From Trichoplax adhaerens (lineage: Eukaryota; Placozoa; Uniplacotomia; Trichoplacea; Trichoplacidae), in contig NW_002060949.1 of assembly GCF_000150275.1 (NCBI RefSeq), positions 147,861 to 211,860 on the forward strand: a stretch of DNA of 64,000 nucleotides, in the 5' to 3' direction. A program made the translations under genes and the position numbers. Numbering within the stretch: position 1 is the first letter of the stretch; every line of letters starts with the position of its first letter. This document shows, one piece after another, positions 24,435 through 37,757 of this stretch. The notes under the pieces were generated by a model that saw only the letters and a program-made list of their open reading frames with translations, was not told where the DNA came from and ran no database searches.

Positions 24435-27400
24435 GCTAAAATTAGCTAACTGTATTACTGTTGGGAAATACGAGCATAAATGAAGATATAATTGCAGTAC
24501 TTGGTAACTGGCACAATATCAACTGTCTCTATTTCAACTATAGCTAGAGTAGAAGTATTTGCAAAATGCTAATGAGCTATATATTAGTAGATGATGGAAA
24601 GAAAGGTGTAACTGTAAAAGGTAGATCATTTCAAAATGTTGCAGAGAAGGTTAAAACTGTTCACTACTTATAGTTATTTGGGATGCGGTAATTACCCTGT
24701 AAGAAATATCCGGTTAATACGATTGTTATTGATGCCACCATATAAATGATAACTATTATTAATTTCTTATTTATATGATTAATTAGCGTACTTTGGGAAG
24801 ATTCTTCGCTATTATGATAAGCCACGGTAGACGTTATAATTATTTGTCATCATGGAATGAAAATTGCCCATCTTGGTGATCGACCGTAACAAGTATGGGA
24901 AGGAAATGAAATGTCAATATTTTCCTTCTGAATAAAATTTATTAACACCCTTGCTCTTGTTTACAAATACTGACAGCTTATTCTAAAAGAATTATATTTT
25001 AGTAAATTTTTAATTTCTTATGAACTATATTACAATACAGCTTTTAGTACAAGACTGCATTCTGTTATATTTTTAGTATACGTACAAAGGTACACCTTAT
25101 TGAAGTGATAAATTGTCTGCCAATCAAATGAAAATATGTTTTAAATAATAAAATGACTGAAATATTGACATCGTCATCGAGTTATATCGGCTTAAGACAT
25201 GCAAAATAACAAAATTGCGTTATTTCCTAACTAATATATATAAAATTTTATCGTTGATTTGATACACCTGCGAGATTAAAATTGTATCGATTTGCTATAA
25301 ATTTATACTGTATACGAAAAACGATTCGAAGCAAGCAATGCTAACTTTCAATGTTGAAACATCATACCAGTTTTCTTTTCAGCTTAAAGATATGTCAATA
25401 TGCGCATAAAATGTGACTTGAGTGATATTATTGGTATTGCATAAAATTTTATAATCTTTAGTGACGACCTTGACATTTAAAATCTAATTTCCGGTAGAGC
25501 TTTTAATTCCTAATTTTAAGTTAACATAACCTTGACATCGTAGGGATAATATTACGATGATCTCATACTTCATACAGATTATATTTGTTTATGTAATACT
25601 CTAATACTTACCGTCTACATACGTTACCCCTGTTTTAAGTGTTGTAGCAGCAGCCTAGACTCGGGCTTTAGCGAAATAATATATAGTACCTTGTGTTAAA
25701 AAATTCCGAAACTTTTCAATACAAGCTAATGTGCAACAGATTATATATGTACCTACAGTATATTGTAAGCGGCATAGAATTGCTATCGCGTGCATAAGCA
25801 CCTATCAGCAACTAGGATATGAAATATAGTATGCGTACAATCGACATTTTTAATTTAAGCTTTAAACGGTATTACATTAGTACGGTATAAATTATATATA
25901 ATTGTCGATCTATATATATTGGAAATTATAATTAATGAAATTTCAGCAATAGCAACACGGATGGATGTAAAATATTTGTTTTGCCACAGTTTCTGTGCCT
26001 ATTATCTCTGTAAATCAAATCGCCATAACATGTTATTGTTACTTTAGAGATGTAGCCTGTTTTTATGTGCTTAATCTCTCACGTACATTCACAACAATAG
26101 ACGTATGCGTATGAGCATGTTAAGAGAGGTGCATGTATGTTATTATATACTCGTACAAGTATTAGATGAGAAAGTACCACTATATCCAAATCATTTCTAT
26201 TCTCATGCTATATTAATATCTATTTTTAGATAAATTTTGGCACATTTGCACTTCTGTGTGTCACTGTTATTGCAGCTACAGTATATCAGCTACGGTTACT
26301 AGCATATAACGAATGAGTCATCATTCCATGATCGACAGGTACGTCTGAAATATAAAAATTCTCGCTATTGATGCTATCTGTTGGTGGGCTCTGTTACTAC
26401 AATGTAGTATAAATGGAATAGAGCCTACATTAGTCCTGCGTCAACAGTAATTGGTAATAACTACAGTACGAGTGTATACGTAGACGTTATTATTTTTATC
26501 AGTCAAAGCACGATGCACTAACCATATCCTAATCTATAAGTTACATATCTATTTTTACCTCCAACAATAATAGTGACCCAATACCCTGCTATACGGTCAT
26601 CCGCACTCGAACGTACAGTAGAAATTTGAATTGTGATATATATTTATGAGCTACTAAATATGCGTTACGATAAATTAGCAAGCTACGTACACTACCTTAC
26701 ATCATGGTGACATACCTGTTTAGCATATAATACGATATGTAGAGATATATAGTAATACGACGTATAATTAATTAATTAACGGCAAAGTATAATCTATATT
26801 TTACAATCCAATACTAAGTTAAGTTTCAAGCTATAAATATTATTCACTTAGATCAGCCACAATTTTTGATGTCTGATGAAAATTGAGCGGCTGCAATGGC
26901 ATCGTATCTGAAGTAAAATAAATATCACCGTAGAATAAATGCGTCTGACAATAACTATCAAGTCAAATAGTATTTTCTAAAAGGCTTTTATTACAAGGTT
27001 TTAGGAATAGTAGAGCTATAATTAATTACTACAAGAATCTGTTCTAAAATCGAAAGTATTCCGAGCTCAAAGCGAAGTGAAGTCTCTTCTCTCCTATGAG
27101 CTCACCTCTGCAGTTCTGACAAACATTTCGTTAAATCCATTTATGACAACTTGATTAATCTACAATCAGACATGAGTCATCAAACCAAATGCTTTTCTCT
27201 AATAGTACATCATTCTTTTCTACAATCTAAATCATTCTACTTAAGATGTTATTACTCTTCTATTAACGTCTAGGCCCTTTCTCCGAAGGGCGTCTTAACA
27301 ACTACAGCGTTTCTAGCTACATAAATCTTGTACCATAATTAGTCATCAACAATTTGTAATATAGTAGTTAGCAATCATCTAATATTACCTTCACGATAAT

Positions 27401-27592
27401 ATCTATTCAAATTAACTGAACTATATCAAATATAGCTATCCGTATAATCAAATATGGATGTATCACTAGACTCCGTTTCTAGATACAGATATTACTTGTA
27501 CGAAAAGAGATCGGATGTATATTCGGCATGCTCTTCGATGAAATAAATGGGTTTGGAGGTAAGGTAGAGTCAGAGAGAGCGGGCATTTTGGC

Positions 27593-27611
27593 ATGCCCTA
27601 CGGTAGGGCAT
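27593..27611. repeat. short perfect hairpin, 8-bp arms
   Basis: ATGCCCTA, loop CGG, TAGGGCAT. It stands out because the flanks are AT-rich. No linked gene or element is recognised. Confidence 0.4.
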
Positions 27612-27994
27612 ATACTACAGCAGTCTTCTACTGTTTGAGCACAGTACACGTGTAATATAGTATCGTATGGATAGAGGTATAGAAAAACCGTGGCTTTGCT
27701 TTTGTTCATACTATACCATGTGGGTTTATAATTGTTAAGGTACTAACACTGCTAATACGTACTGTATACTTCTGCATCCGAGCCATTGTAATCATTGCCG
27801 TGATCTAGCTTGACCTAGTGGCAGATAGATTTAATTTAAGTAGCAACCCAAACTAGGAGGGAGTTTTTATAATCTAGCCTTCATTTATCATCAAATTAAC
27901 GTATAGCTTTTAAATTCTATAAGAATTGAAAGAATTTCAAGATAATCCCACCTCCACTTCTGTGTTTTGGTCATTCAGTACTCTATATTACAGT

Positions 27995-28008
27995 ATACAG
28001 TACTGTAT
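27995..28008. repeat. 14-bp palindrome of the TACTGTA type upstream of PUS1
   Basis: ATACAGTACTGTAT is a perfect palindrome ending 38 bp before the PUS1 start codon. It belongs to the same motif family as the clusters at 16811, 44679 and 62501. Confidence 0.6.
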
Positions 28009-28046
28009 TATTCTTTTAAGTTAACATCAGGCGCAAGTGGAATTGG

Positions 28047-31000
28047 ATGAACAAACCTCTTGTGAAGTATCTTCAATTAAAACAACTATTGAAAGGAATA
28101 TACCGTAAAGTTATGGCTGCAGAAATAACTCCAGATAGTGTAGTACCTAATGATGGACCACCATCGCCTAAGAAGTTCAAAAGTTGCGATGAGAGTGACG
28201 GAAATGAGGTTTCATTTTGCTTGAGTGCTACAATCTAACTTACATATTTCGTAATACTTGGATTGATATTTATATGTGTACTGTATGTGTAACAAGTAAA
28301 TTTAATATTACATTACAACTGACAACAAATCCTTGATCATGATATGCATACCGTTCCATGCATGTCTCTATTGGTGTACTGAAATGTCATTCTTGATTGA
28401 TTGTAGTACCGTAGTTCCTATTTTACTTATACTGTACGGTAGTATGATTAATCAGTTAATTATGGCTAAACCGATCGTCAATGAAAGAACATCTCAAACA
28501 ACCTGCTATTACGAAAATTACCCTATTTTTTAAAAGCAGATGTACAGTGCTAGGTAGAATCATTTTAAAAGTACTTATTAGAAAGATAAGCAACCTGCAA
28601 TTTCGTTCTTAGTTGATGCTATGCAATATGGAAATGAATAGCACTATAAAGTTATTCTCAGCGATTGATCATATACAATTTGCAGTAGTTGTAAAATTGA
28701 AGTGGGAATTAACAGTGCAATGATGAAATATCATATTACTGTCGATAAACAGTAGAAAGCTTTCTAATTGCTGCCAACTGCATACTATTATGTCGTTACA
28801 GATTAATTTTAATTATAAATGCTCTAATTATACGGTACGCACAACAGACAAGGTTCTGTACCATAAGCGAAAGTGGTCTAAGAAAATATGCAACAATAGC
28901 CATGGATTTATTTGAAGTGATGGATTTATTGGTTATGCTGCGGTTATAATTCAATTGTTAATACACAAAATACAGCATACATGTAGGCGTACATTAGCTG
29001 CTAGTTCTAGGTCTATAATTGCAACTTTTAAATGAGTCAACTTTCCAGATGAATGATCTGGCGTCTGACGTATCGAAGAACAGCTGCATTTAATACATTT
29101 CGCTTACGATATGCATTTATTTATATATTAGGTCATACAAACTGTAACTCCTAATGATATCGGCAAGAAAAGAAAAGTTGCTTTGTTGCTAGGCTTTTGT
29201 GGTGCTGGATATTTTGGTATGCAGAGAAATCGGGGTACTAAAACAATTGAAGAGGATCTAATAAATGCCCTATTTAAAGCCGGTGCCATACCTGAAGCAG
29301 CGAAAGAGCACGAACAAAAGGTATGGAAGATTTTACTTCGTATTTGCTATGTTTAATTTACGAATCAAGTTATTCCCAAGTTTAAATTTACTGCTTTGTT
29401 GCTAAATTTATAGAATACTAGATTGTACTATATCATGTTGCTTTGTAACCTTGAGCATATTTAAGGCATGGTTAACGCCAACTTAGATTACGATATTACC
29501 ATTACGGTTTCGTTTGAATAGATGGCATTTCAACGTGCTTCCAGAACTGATAAAGGTGTGCATGCTGCTGCGCAAGTTGTATCATTTAAAATGTTTGTGG
29601 TTGATGATGTCATTGCTAAGATCAACTCTCATCTGCCGCGAGAGATACGCGTTTTTGGTCATTTTCGAGTTACCAAGGGTTTTAATTCTAAAACAGCATG
29701 TGATGCCAGAACATATAAATACGTAATGCCTACATATGCCTTTGCAAATAAGGAAAAGGTCTGCTCAAAACTTATGCTTTTTTAACTAATCAGATAGATT
29801 TTTAGCAATGTAATTGCTCTAAATTTAACTAAATTCAACATGCTTTAGATACAGATTTTTACGGTGATTTTCACCTGATATTAGGTGTAGTATTGATACA
29901 ATACTAAAATAATCCGTCTTCACCTTCACTAAATTGATTTAGCAAGTAGGCCGTGATTTCTTCATTTACCAGTACAGAATAGATCGTAAGTGATGACAGA
30001 AACAGAGACCCTGACGTATCTCATGACGACAATTTCTGTTACATTTTCTTCATGATAGTCTGGCATTACTGTTGTTTACTAACTATCAATTATCTCAGAA
30101 AAATATGTATATCTTGGTAATAGAAGCAACCATAAAGCACGTTCGGGATATACTGGCGATGTACGTTGGAACACGAAATTTTCACAATTTTACGTCAAAA
30201 AAGTAAGTAAGCATGTTTGCAATGATTAAAAAATTTCAATGCCTAAAACTCATTACATACTTTTCGTTGGCAATAAGTATGATTTAGATTTAGGAATTTG
30301 TATATTAAATTTATTACGCAATAAAAGGCAACGATATAAATTTGTATCATGATTTCTGATTCATTATTAATAATAAATGTATAATTTAGAGCTTATGAAG
30401 ATGACAGTGCTAAGAGATATATTATGCAATTTGACGTAAGTTAAGAAAATTACACAATTGGCTAGTTCAGATATCAAACGTTGCTTTCTTTGTTGTTGTA
30501 TAGTGTGGTCTCCCTTTTGTGCGAAATAACCTGGAATTTGTTACCCTTACTGTTAAGGGACAAAGTTTTATGCTTCATCAGATTCGTAAGATGATCGGTT
30601 AGTCACGGCCAGTAGATTTATAACAAACAAATCGCTTTCATTTGTTTACTTCCTATTGCGGTCTTTAACCCAAAATTTGTAGCTAATATCATGTCACATT
30701 TGTTAGGTCTTATGATAGGCATAGTACGTGGAGACGCAACGATTGAAGCAATGGAAAAAGCATGGGAGAAAGATAGGGTAATTATACAGTATAAGCAACG
30801 TTTAATGGAATTATTTTCATGTATTAAATGATAAACCAGTAGTTTCTGTAATAACTAATTGCAAAGGTTGATATACCGCGTGCACCTGGATTAGGCTTGA
30901 TGTTGTATCAGGTTAAAAATTTGACTTCAAAGACAATTAAGCCATGATCAAGCTTTAGCTCAAATCGCTCATGTTTTCCTGCAATTTTTTTTATTTTTTA

Positions 31001-31353
31001 GCTACATTATCATGCATATAATAGAAAGATCGAGCGTTTAGGAATACATTCAGCTATTGATAACACGATATTTGATAAAGAGATTGAAAAATTTACGGAT
31101 GAATGTATTAACGAGCATATTATCCAGAAGGAAACGAAAGAATTTTGGTAGGTATATAATTTACGGTTTTGATCCTACTTGTTAACATTGCTATTTATAG
31201 TTTCAATTCAATCTTCCTTTTAGTTTCTTAAAGTGGCTCGAATCTTTAACCTATCATTCATTTGATGACCAACCACGTTCCGCACGTGATCAGACTTTAG
31301 AAAATCCTTCTAAATGTAATAATGACTCTAATTCTGGTAAAGAGATGGAATAG
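28047..31353 (+). CDS. PUS1: tRNA pseudouridine synthase PUS1 (TruA family)
   Basis: Ten exons: 28047-28208, 29132-29320, 29522-29758, 30099-30202, 30390-30435, 30504-30597, 30707-30777, 30867-30911, 31002-31147, 31224-31353; 1224 nt, 407 residues, close to the animal family length (~430). It isomerises uridine to pseudouridine in tRNA and some other RNAs, in nucleus and mitochondria. The catalytic Asp is in [10 protein letters not shown] (exon 3). Other hallmarks are [37 protein letters not shown] and [12 protein letters not shown]. The first 22 residues are basic and hydrophobic ([20 protein letters not shown]), like a mitochondrial presequence. A second in-frame ATG at 28113 (MAAEITPD) followed by PSPKKFK would give a nuclear form, as in mammals. 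Identification secure. Confidence 0.95.
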
Positions 31354-32997
31354 CGATGCTTAATTAGCATTTGTGGATCTTCTGATGAAAGCTTTAATGT
31401 TACAGAAATTTAAAACTGTAAATAATTTTAGTATTTTTAATTTGATTATCGATCTTTTGAAAATAAAGTCAATCATTCAATATATCCTTTAGTTGTATAG
31501 CTTTACATATCTTGCAAAATCTTTATAATTATTAATTTGACGTAATTAGTAATACCATATTCACTGATTATAGAGTAGCAGTCTGACTTAATATCTAGTA
31601 CAGTATAATTATCACCCAATGCTACAGTAAATACTGTAATCTCTTTTTCAATGAGTTGACTATTTGCGAATATATGTCGTAGCATGAATAAAATCTCAAG
31701 TTACATGTATATCTGTACAAATGCGTGTGAAATCATATATCTCATGTTGTGTAGCATATTTTAAGAAAGTTAACTAGTTTGGGTGGTTATGATATATTAG
31801 AAATATCTATAATTTTCTCCGAAGGTTTTGAGACAATATTTATCATGCTCGAATTATGAATCTTCTAAGCTAGAGAAAGTATGAATAGTATGCTTTTACA
31901 GTCTGCATACTACATACCGTATTTTGAATATTTGTATCAACTATTTATTGCATGTAAATATAATCACCTTTGATTCGGTAGAGTTATTAATTTTTATTTT
32001 TACTAGTTCACTGCCCGTCATCTTACTAGCGGGTACTCTACCTTAGTAGTATTTATAATAATCTAGCATGCATACATTTTAGAAATTCAGTTTCGGTCAC
32101 ATTACTACATAAATGACATAATACGTACACCCATGCAAAAAGAGCGCGATATCTGGAATGCAATATGCACATACCGTATATGGTACGTTACAAGATACAC
32201 AAGTATAACATTGGCCGATATGTGGTAAACAACAGTCGAAAATTCTGACGGCTAAGTTCATCCTCTAGAAATTTGTAACATGGGCCTCTACCAGTGAGCG
32301 TAATATTTCTGAAAAGTCTCAGTTATTGATGTTAATTAAGTATACTTGCAGTGAATAAGATATTATGACTATAGATCTGAAATAACATGGTACAGGTCAT
32401 GATGTTCTATTACTCGTAGCGTCATCAATAACTTGGCTTATGATGCCAGGACATGTGTATGTATGTTGAACAAATACATAATACTGTCCGCAAAATACTG
32501 CGTACGGGTTAAGCTAATTTGTAGTAATAAGATTGAAGCTGCTTGGTAAGCAAGAGAATTTTCATTATCAAATACTGTTTAATGCAATTTTCACACTTTA
32601 TTTATGCAATCCAGGCTATGTACAGGATTTTCAGATAGCTCGATAAAATGTAGCTAATTATAGTATATGTTGATAGTCTAGTATAAAGCAGTGACACATG
32701 GTATTTATCTTAATGACAATTGGTACAGATCAAAGCAGATGTTAGTCAGTCATATGTAAGTTAAAAAATTTATTAACTTTGCAGGCTACTGTAGACCGAG
32801 CGTGAAGTCATTACCTCCGTTTTCTTTTGATAAATTAAAAAGGGATTTAATATTTTTCCTGTTTAAAAAAAACATGATATCGTTAAAACGAACAATAGAT
32901 TACTTAATTTTAATTAATAACCCATCATTTTGGTAGTAAATCTATAGCTGAAATGATAAGTGAAAGTTATATTGGAATAATTGTTTTATTTTGTTAC
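31354..32997. other. intergenic between convergent PUS1 and PTCD3
   Basis: It holds the PUS1 3' UTR and, at 32985-32990, an AATAAA on the minus strand 8 bp past the PTCD3 stop. No gene is seen between them. Confidence 0.6.
31462..31467 (+). promoter_or_regulatory. polyadenylation signal of PUS1
   Basis: AATAAA lies 109 nt after the PUS1 stop codon, a normal distance. Confidence 0.55.
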
Positions 32998-35900
32998 TCA
33001 CAGGTCTGCGTTGTCAAAGTTTACACTTTGTTGCACTTTATCCAGCATTGTGTCTGGTAAATAATATCCAGCAGCAAAAATTGATCGACAAATTTTCTTG
33101 GTATACGTAAAACAGTGGTTAAGTTCTCTGACTGAAGAGTATTACTCCGCAAATTGTATACACTCGTGTTGTTAATCATTTAATGCAGCTAAAATCAGAG
33201 CGAATACTTACTTTAGTAGCAGGTGCATCTGAAGCTGCAACACTGCCAACAAATAACGCTTGCAATGCTGTGAAACTAATGAGAAAAAATTGCAACAAAT
33301 AGGTGCGTCAGTATCAATTAATATCTGTTCTACACAAGAAGAAGATTATGTCTTACTTTAATTGAACTTTAAAGTTAGTACGTTCCTTAGCAAGTTTCCT
33401 ATGTAAGCAAACAAGACCGGAAAGATTACGTTAAATTCTTATGTAATGATTAATACCATTAATTACGCGTAATTTTACCAAGCTTCGTCGAGATGTCCGC
33501 AAACGACATTGAGTCGTATCAATTCTCCAAGCATAAATGAGGACAGCCTGATAAAATATGGATATAAAAGCAGTAATTATATGACTATCGTAGTTCGTTC
33601 AATGTGAAATTTCAATAGTATACTAACGTGGCAGGATTAGCAGTGCGCTGTGTCGCTTGGAAACATTCTGTAGCTACTTGTCTGCATATATTTAAAGACT
33701 ATAGGGTACGAGTGATCGTTACTGTCTTAATTTTCTAAAATGAGCTGTAAAATTTAAATTTCCTGGAAATCATGAAGGCTTCTACTTGCCTCAGTATCGG
33801 TTACGGTCATTTTTAACGCCGAAAATACTGCTCCACACATTCTTTCGCTTAGCACCAGTTTATATTTTTGTATTTCTGTTTTATAAAAATTTATTCATTT
33901 AAATAGCACTGAGATGACTCAAAAAAGTATCGTAAACTTGTATATACCATTCCACATTTTTAGAACATATTTGGGTTGGTTGAAACGCCGCGCGTTCTGC
34001 AATATCATAACTATATAGTTAAGTCCACCATGACCGCGTGGAACAAAGTGCTAGGAGATACAAGTTAGCAGTATTACCTTTAACTGTTATGAATAGTAAT
34101 CTGCTGGATAGTGGCATACCTTTGGTACAATAGCACTATAGCAATTCCAAACTAATTCGGGTTCTACATTCGAGCATATTATTGCGAGGAAGGACGACCT
34201 TTAATCAACGAAAAAAGCAAGGTATGATAGCTATAATGGATAAGTCCTAAGAATTGTCTCTTTTGATACTACCTCTACCAGTAAATTATAGTATTAACAT
34301 ACAAGAAATCTCTGTCACTTTTTACGAATTGCCAATTATCGTCGGCTAATTTGAAAATTCTGACAGCTAAATCTGCATCATCTAACTTCACTGCCTATAA
34401 TACAAAGGGTAATGAGATCAAGCGTGTCTTTAGCGTATCATAAACCTGGAACGTCTATATGTGTTGGATATTGAAAGTAAAATTTACAAACCACTTGGAC
34501 TATCGTATTCATAAAGTTCACTAAATGTGTTTAAAAAACGATAATGTAAGTACATGAATACCAGAGTTGACAATTAGATATAAGGCATTTTGTATTTACT
34601 GTCATCTGGGTGTTGAAGAATCCATTTTTCGAAGTTGGACTGTTCAAGAGTGCTGACAATTTCGTATGGAAGACTGTCTAATTCGCCTTATTTGATAGAA
34701 AAAATTTAGTATCTAGAACTGTTAATGTGTCCAAGAGATTTGCTACGTACCTCGACAGGCCTTCAACATGTTATCGAATACGGCTAAACTAGGCTCTAGA
34801 ATAGATGTAAAGATATTGTAATTAGAGCACTTCATCGTATCTCAATAAGTCGCAAATAATTCCAGGAATAAAGTCTACACACCTATGCCGATAGTTTTCA
34901 TCTCTCTTACAATTTCCATTACCTTCATCTTTGATTGGTTCGAATGGAGAGCCAATTTTAGCAATGTTATAAATGTTTCTAACGAAAAGCGATAATTACA
35001 ACTTAACAAATTTATAATCACATGGAATCATTCGTATCCAAACGCTGGCATTAATAATAATAAATTAAATAGTGAACACTGACATTACTTCGTACTTACC
35101 TAGATCTGGAGAGACCGCTGGTTCGTCTTGCATATGATGCACAAGTTGCTAAATTAATTACAAGGGAACAGGAATTGATAAAAAAAATGTATAAGATCTA
35201 TCGTTCAATGCAATATATCTATTCAGATATGACTACTTTAAGAGGTAGGTACTACACTACCTCAGCGGAAATCCAACGCTTTGGCGGTATTATTTCATAA
35301 ACAATACTTTGAAGCAACGCATTGTAAGCGGCAGTGGTTCCTGGTGAATTAATTATATGAAAAGATATAAGATATCGTCTTACAATACAGTATAAATTTT
35401 AGATCTGATTAGGATTGTTTAGTTTTAGTGATTATGTAAGAATTCATTTATCATCTATTTGCCTTGAAGTTGATTTTGTCGCATTTCTTTAAACAACTCC
35501 CACGCTCGTTTGGATTCCTTAAACTAAATTAATTAAAAAGATAGCTAAACAGCTAGTAGATTATACCTGTAGTGATATTACATTATAGGTTAAAACCTAC
35601 TTTTAGAGTTCCGAGGATCATTGCACTATAAGAAATTCCATCTTTTTCTTTCATCCTCGAGAAGAAGACTTCTGCCATGTTAGATTTACTAAAATCGAAC
35701 AGATTAAGCGATTGATGATATCATTGTTTTTATACTATCCTTGTTGATACAGGTTGACGTAACGCATTATTAACTAGGTATAGTTGCAAACAAAATTAAA
35801 TTCATTATCACGTTACCTCCAAGCTACAGGACTAGCTGATTTTGCATCCGTATGCATGTTTGCTAATCGTTTAGCTAATCCATCCATAAAGCTATCTTCT

Positions 35901-37330
35901 TTCTTTTCATCTGTTGATTGTACGTTATCCTCCGTGCTTGCTTGCATTTGCTCCTCAACATCATTCTCGTTCTTTTTATCTTCAGACTTTGTGTCATCAT
36001 CCATCCTTTCTTGAATTTGGTCCTTAACATCGTATTGATCAGAATGGATAAATCAAATAAATTTCATGATTACACAAGAGGAATTGTTATGGCAATATTG
36101 CATAATCAGATATTTATATAATTTTACTACGGTGATACATCAGTGTATCTGCATCTAGTGAGGGTGAATATGAAGAAATAACGTGTTATATTATAATTTA
36201 GCAAGTAATATCAATGACCAACCATAACAGAAACAAAATCAGGCGCCTTGTTGGTAACTCCTATGCCTTTAAGGGCGTACAATTCCAGTAATTCGTTCTG
36301 AGCGGCTAATGGTATTTCTCTACCTGATTAAGATTATTATTTCGAGCAGACAGTAATAACAGTTACGTTATTTTCTTGTTTCTCATTGGCTATATAGTGT
36401 AAAGTTCTTAAAAGTTGATTCTCTACCTTTCCTGGTTATTCCACGATATATTTTTCTGGCTTTATAGACATCTCCATCGCGGATGCATCCTAAGTCAGAA
36501 TAAGTTTTCGATTCAATTAAACAGTTGTAAATCTTTAAAAATAATGGTATGGTATAACCGAGTCGGCTGATATTGTGTTGATCGGCATCAACTGTACAAA
36601 TACATACTTTTCAAACCAAAAACATTGAAACCAATTCTATTCCTGGATCTCTTGGATAGTAAATTGGTATTATACTAAGGAAATGACGAGCAAATATATG
36701 TATGCAGGTTAGATTAAAGCATCATGCAGAGTTCAATCTAAACAGTATGGCTAAAGTAAGACTAAAACGCCACAGACAGTGAGAGTTTACAGTGTAGGGG
36801 TATACCGGTTTCATTTCTCTTAGCGGCAAGTATTTTCTACAATGTTCTATGACATAATCAGCAGCATCTTCACCCGCTTTTCTTGCATTCTTAAAATCTC
36901 TCTAATGACACAATAACTGTTTATTAATAAAGCGGACTATATGCCTGCCATCCTACTGTAAGAAGTAGTAATGTTGATGTATTATTGCAGTGAACAGTTA
37001 CGTAATCTAGAGAATTTACAATAAATTAAATTATTCTAAACAGTTGTGATATACCGCATCTTTGTCATCAACTGGGAGCAAGTGTAAATCCAGTATGTAA
37101 TCATTTAGTAATTCCGCGTGTTTACTTTCCTACGTTCGTGAATAATGGAATATAACTATTAATAATAATTCTTAGACTACTTTAACCTTATTTTTAGTTA
37201 AAAAGTGACAAAAAATTTGGGTACAGTAACTTACCATGACTACAGTTGGAGTAAGCGCTTGCAGTACTTTGCTAGGTGTTCCAAGGACAGAAAGTAAAAA
37301 AGAAATTTTATTGGAAGAAATGGCTTGCAT
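32998..37330 (-). CDS. PTCD3: PTCD3 / mS39, mitochondrial small-ribosomal-subunit PPR protein
   Basis: Exons (5' to 3' on the minus strand): 37235-37330, 37055-37129, 36806-36901, one unresolved, 36427-36489, 36223-36323, 35817-36022, 35601-35688, 35463-35523, 35261-35340, 35100-35148, 34883-34978, 34751-34795, 34600-34686, 34492-34520, 34303-34394, 34120-34198, 33938-34050, 33790-33847, 33628-33698, 33479-33547, 33357-33398, 33212-33275, 32998-33096. The product (about 620 residues plus the missing exon; human 689) binds the mitochondrial ribosome and aids translation. Diagnostic stretches, from family memory, include KVLQALTPTV, MAEVFFSRMKEKD, ETFITLLKLAL, REMKTIGIEPSLAVFDN, LADDNWQF, GHLDEAW and FAAGYYLPD. 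An acidic insert (DDDTKSEDKKNEND) precedes the PPRs. The start is the first Met in exon 1; an upstream exon with more of the mitochondrial presequence is possible. Two introns (35341-35462, 33699-33789) have GC donors. All phases agree except around the missing exon (36490-36805). Confidence 0.88.
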
Positions 37331-37503
37331 TGACAGCTGAGTGAACTTGGCTATTATAATTATAATACAATAACGTTCTATGCTATCGCATTTTCGTTCA
37401 TAGTAGTTAATTTGAAACTTATATACGCACGTATATTAATTATTTGGGTATGCTACTAATTAATTGTTAACCTCTTTCTATGATCTTCCTTGAATAATGC
37501 TAG

Positions 37504-37757
37504 ATTAGATAATTTTTTATCCTCTGCTAACCTAGATAAGAACCTGCTATATAATGCAATTGAAAAAGTTAAAGATTGGAAGTCGGTAATGTGACAAATT
37601 AACTATTGTCATACGTATTATAACCAAGATATTTCAATCGCTGGTGATAAGAATAATTATTTCTTAGGGTTTTACAATGCTGGCAGCTGTTCTGATGTTC
37701 TACATAGGAATTATTCTCATGCTACACTTTTACAGACCATCTACTGCTGCAGAATAG
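37504..37757 (+). CDS. 3' exons of a possible small membrane protein
   Basis: Two plus-strand segments join in frame. 37504-37585 encodes a helical polar stretch (LDNFLSSANLDKNLLYNAIE, then KVKDWKS) and ends at GTAATG. 37668-37757 starts after TTCTTAG, encodes a hydrophobic helix (MLAAVLMFYIGIILMLHFY) and ends RPSTAAE-stop. The phase match and the membrane-like sequence argue for coding. I could not find a start exon or name a family. It lies head-to-head with PTCD3, so a shared promoter is possible. It could be a tail-anchored or single-span protein, or a coincidence of open frames. Confidence 0.35.

Larger units (their letters stand above)
24435..28046. other. intergenic, P450 copy 3 and PUS1 5' flanks
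   Basis: About 3.6 kb without a supportable gene. It contains two short imperfect or perfect stems (27272-27293 region and 27593-27611) and a 14-bp TACTGTA-type palindrome at 27995-28008 just upstream of PUS1. Confidence 0.55.

Noticed and set aside
34300-34978. First impression of a COX5A (cytochrome c oxidase subunit 5A) gene from FDNMLKACR and LAVRIFKLADD.
   Set aside because: All exons from 37.3 to 33.0 kb join in phase into one PPR protein that matches PTCD3 along its length; the resemblance is only to helical-repeat wording.
35092-35245. Plus-strand open segment resembling a coiled-coil exon (LERPLVRLAYDAQV...) between splice-like signals.
   Set aside because: The minus strand of 35100-35148 encodes QLVHHMQDEPAVSPDL, which joins in phase to both neighbouring PTCD3 exons and matches that family. 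The plus-strand frame is its shadow.
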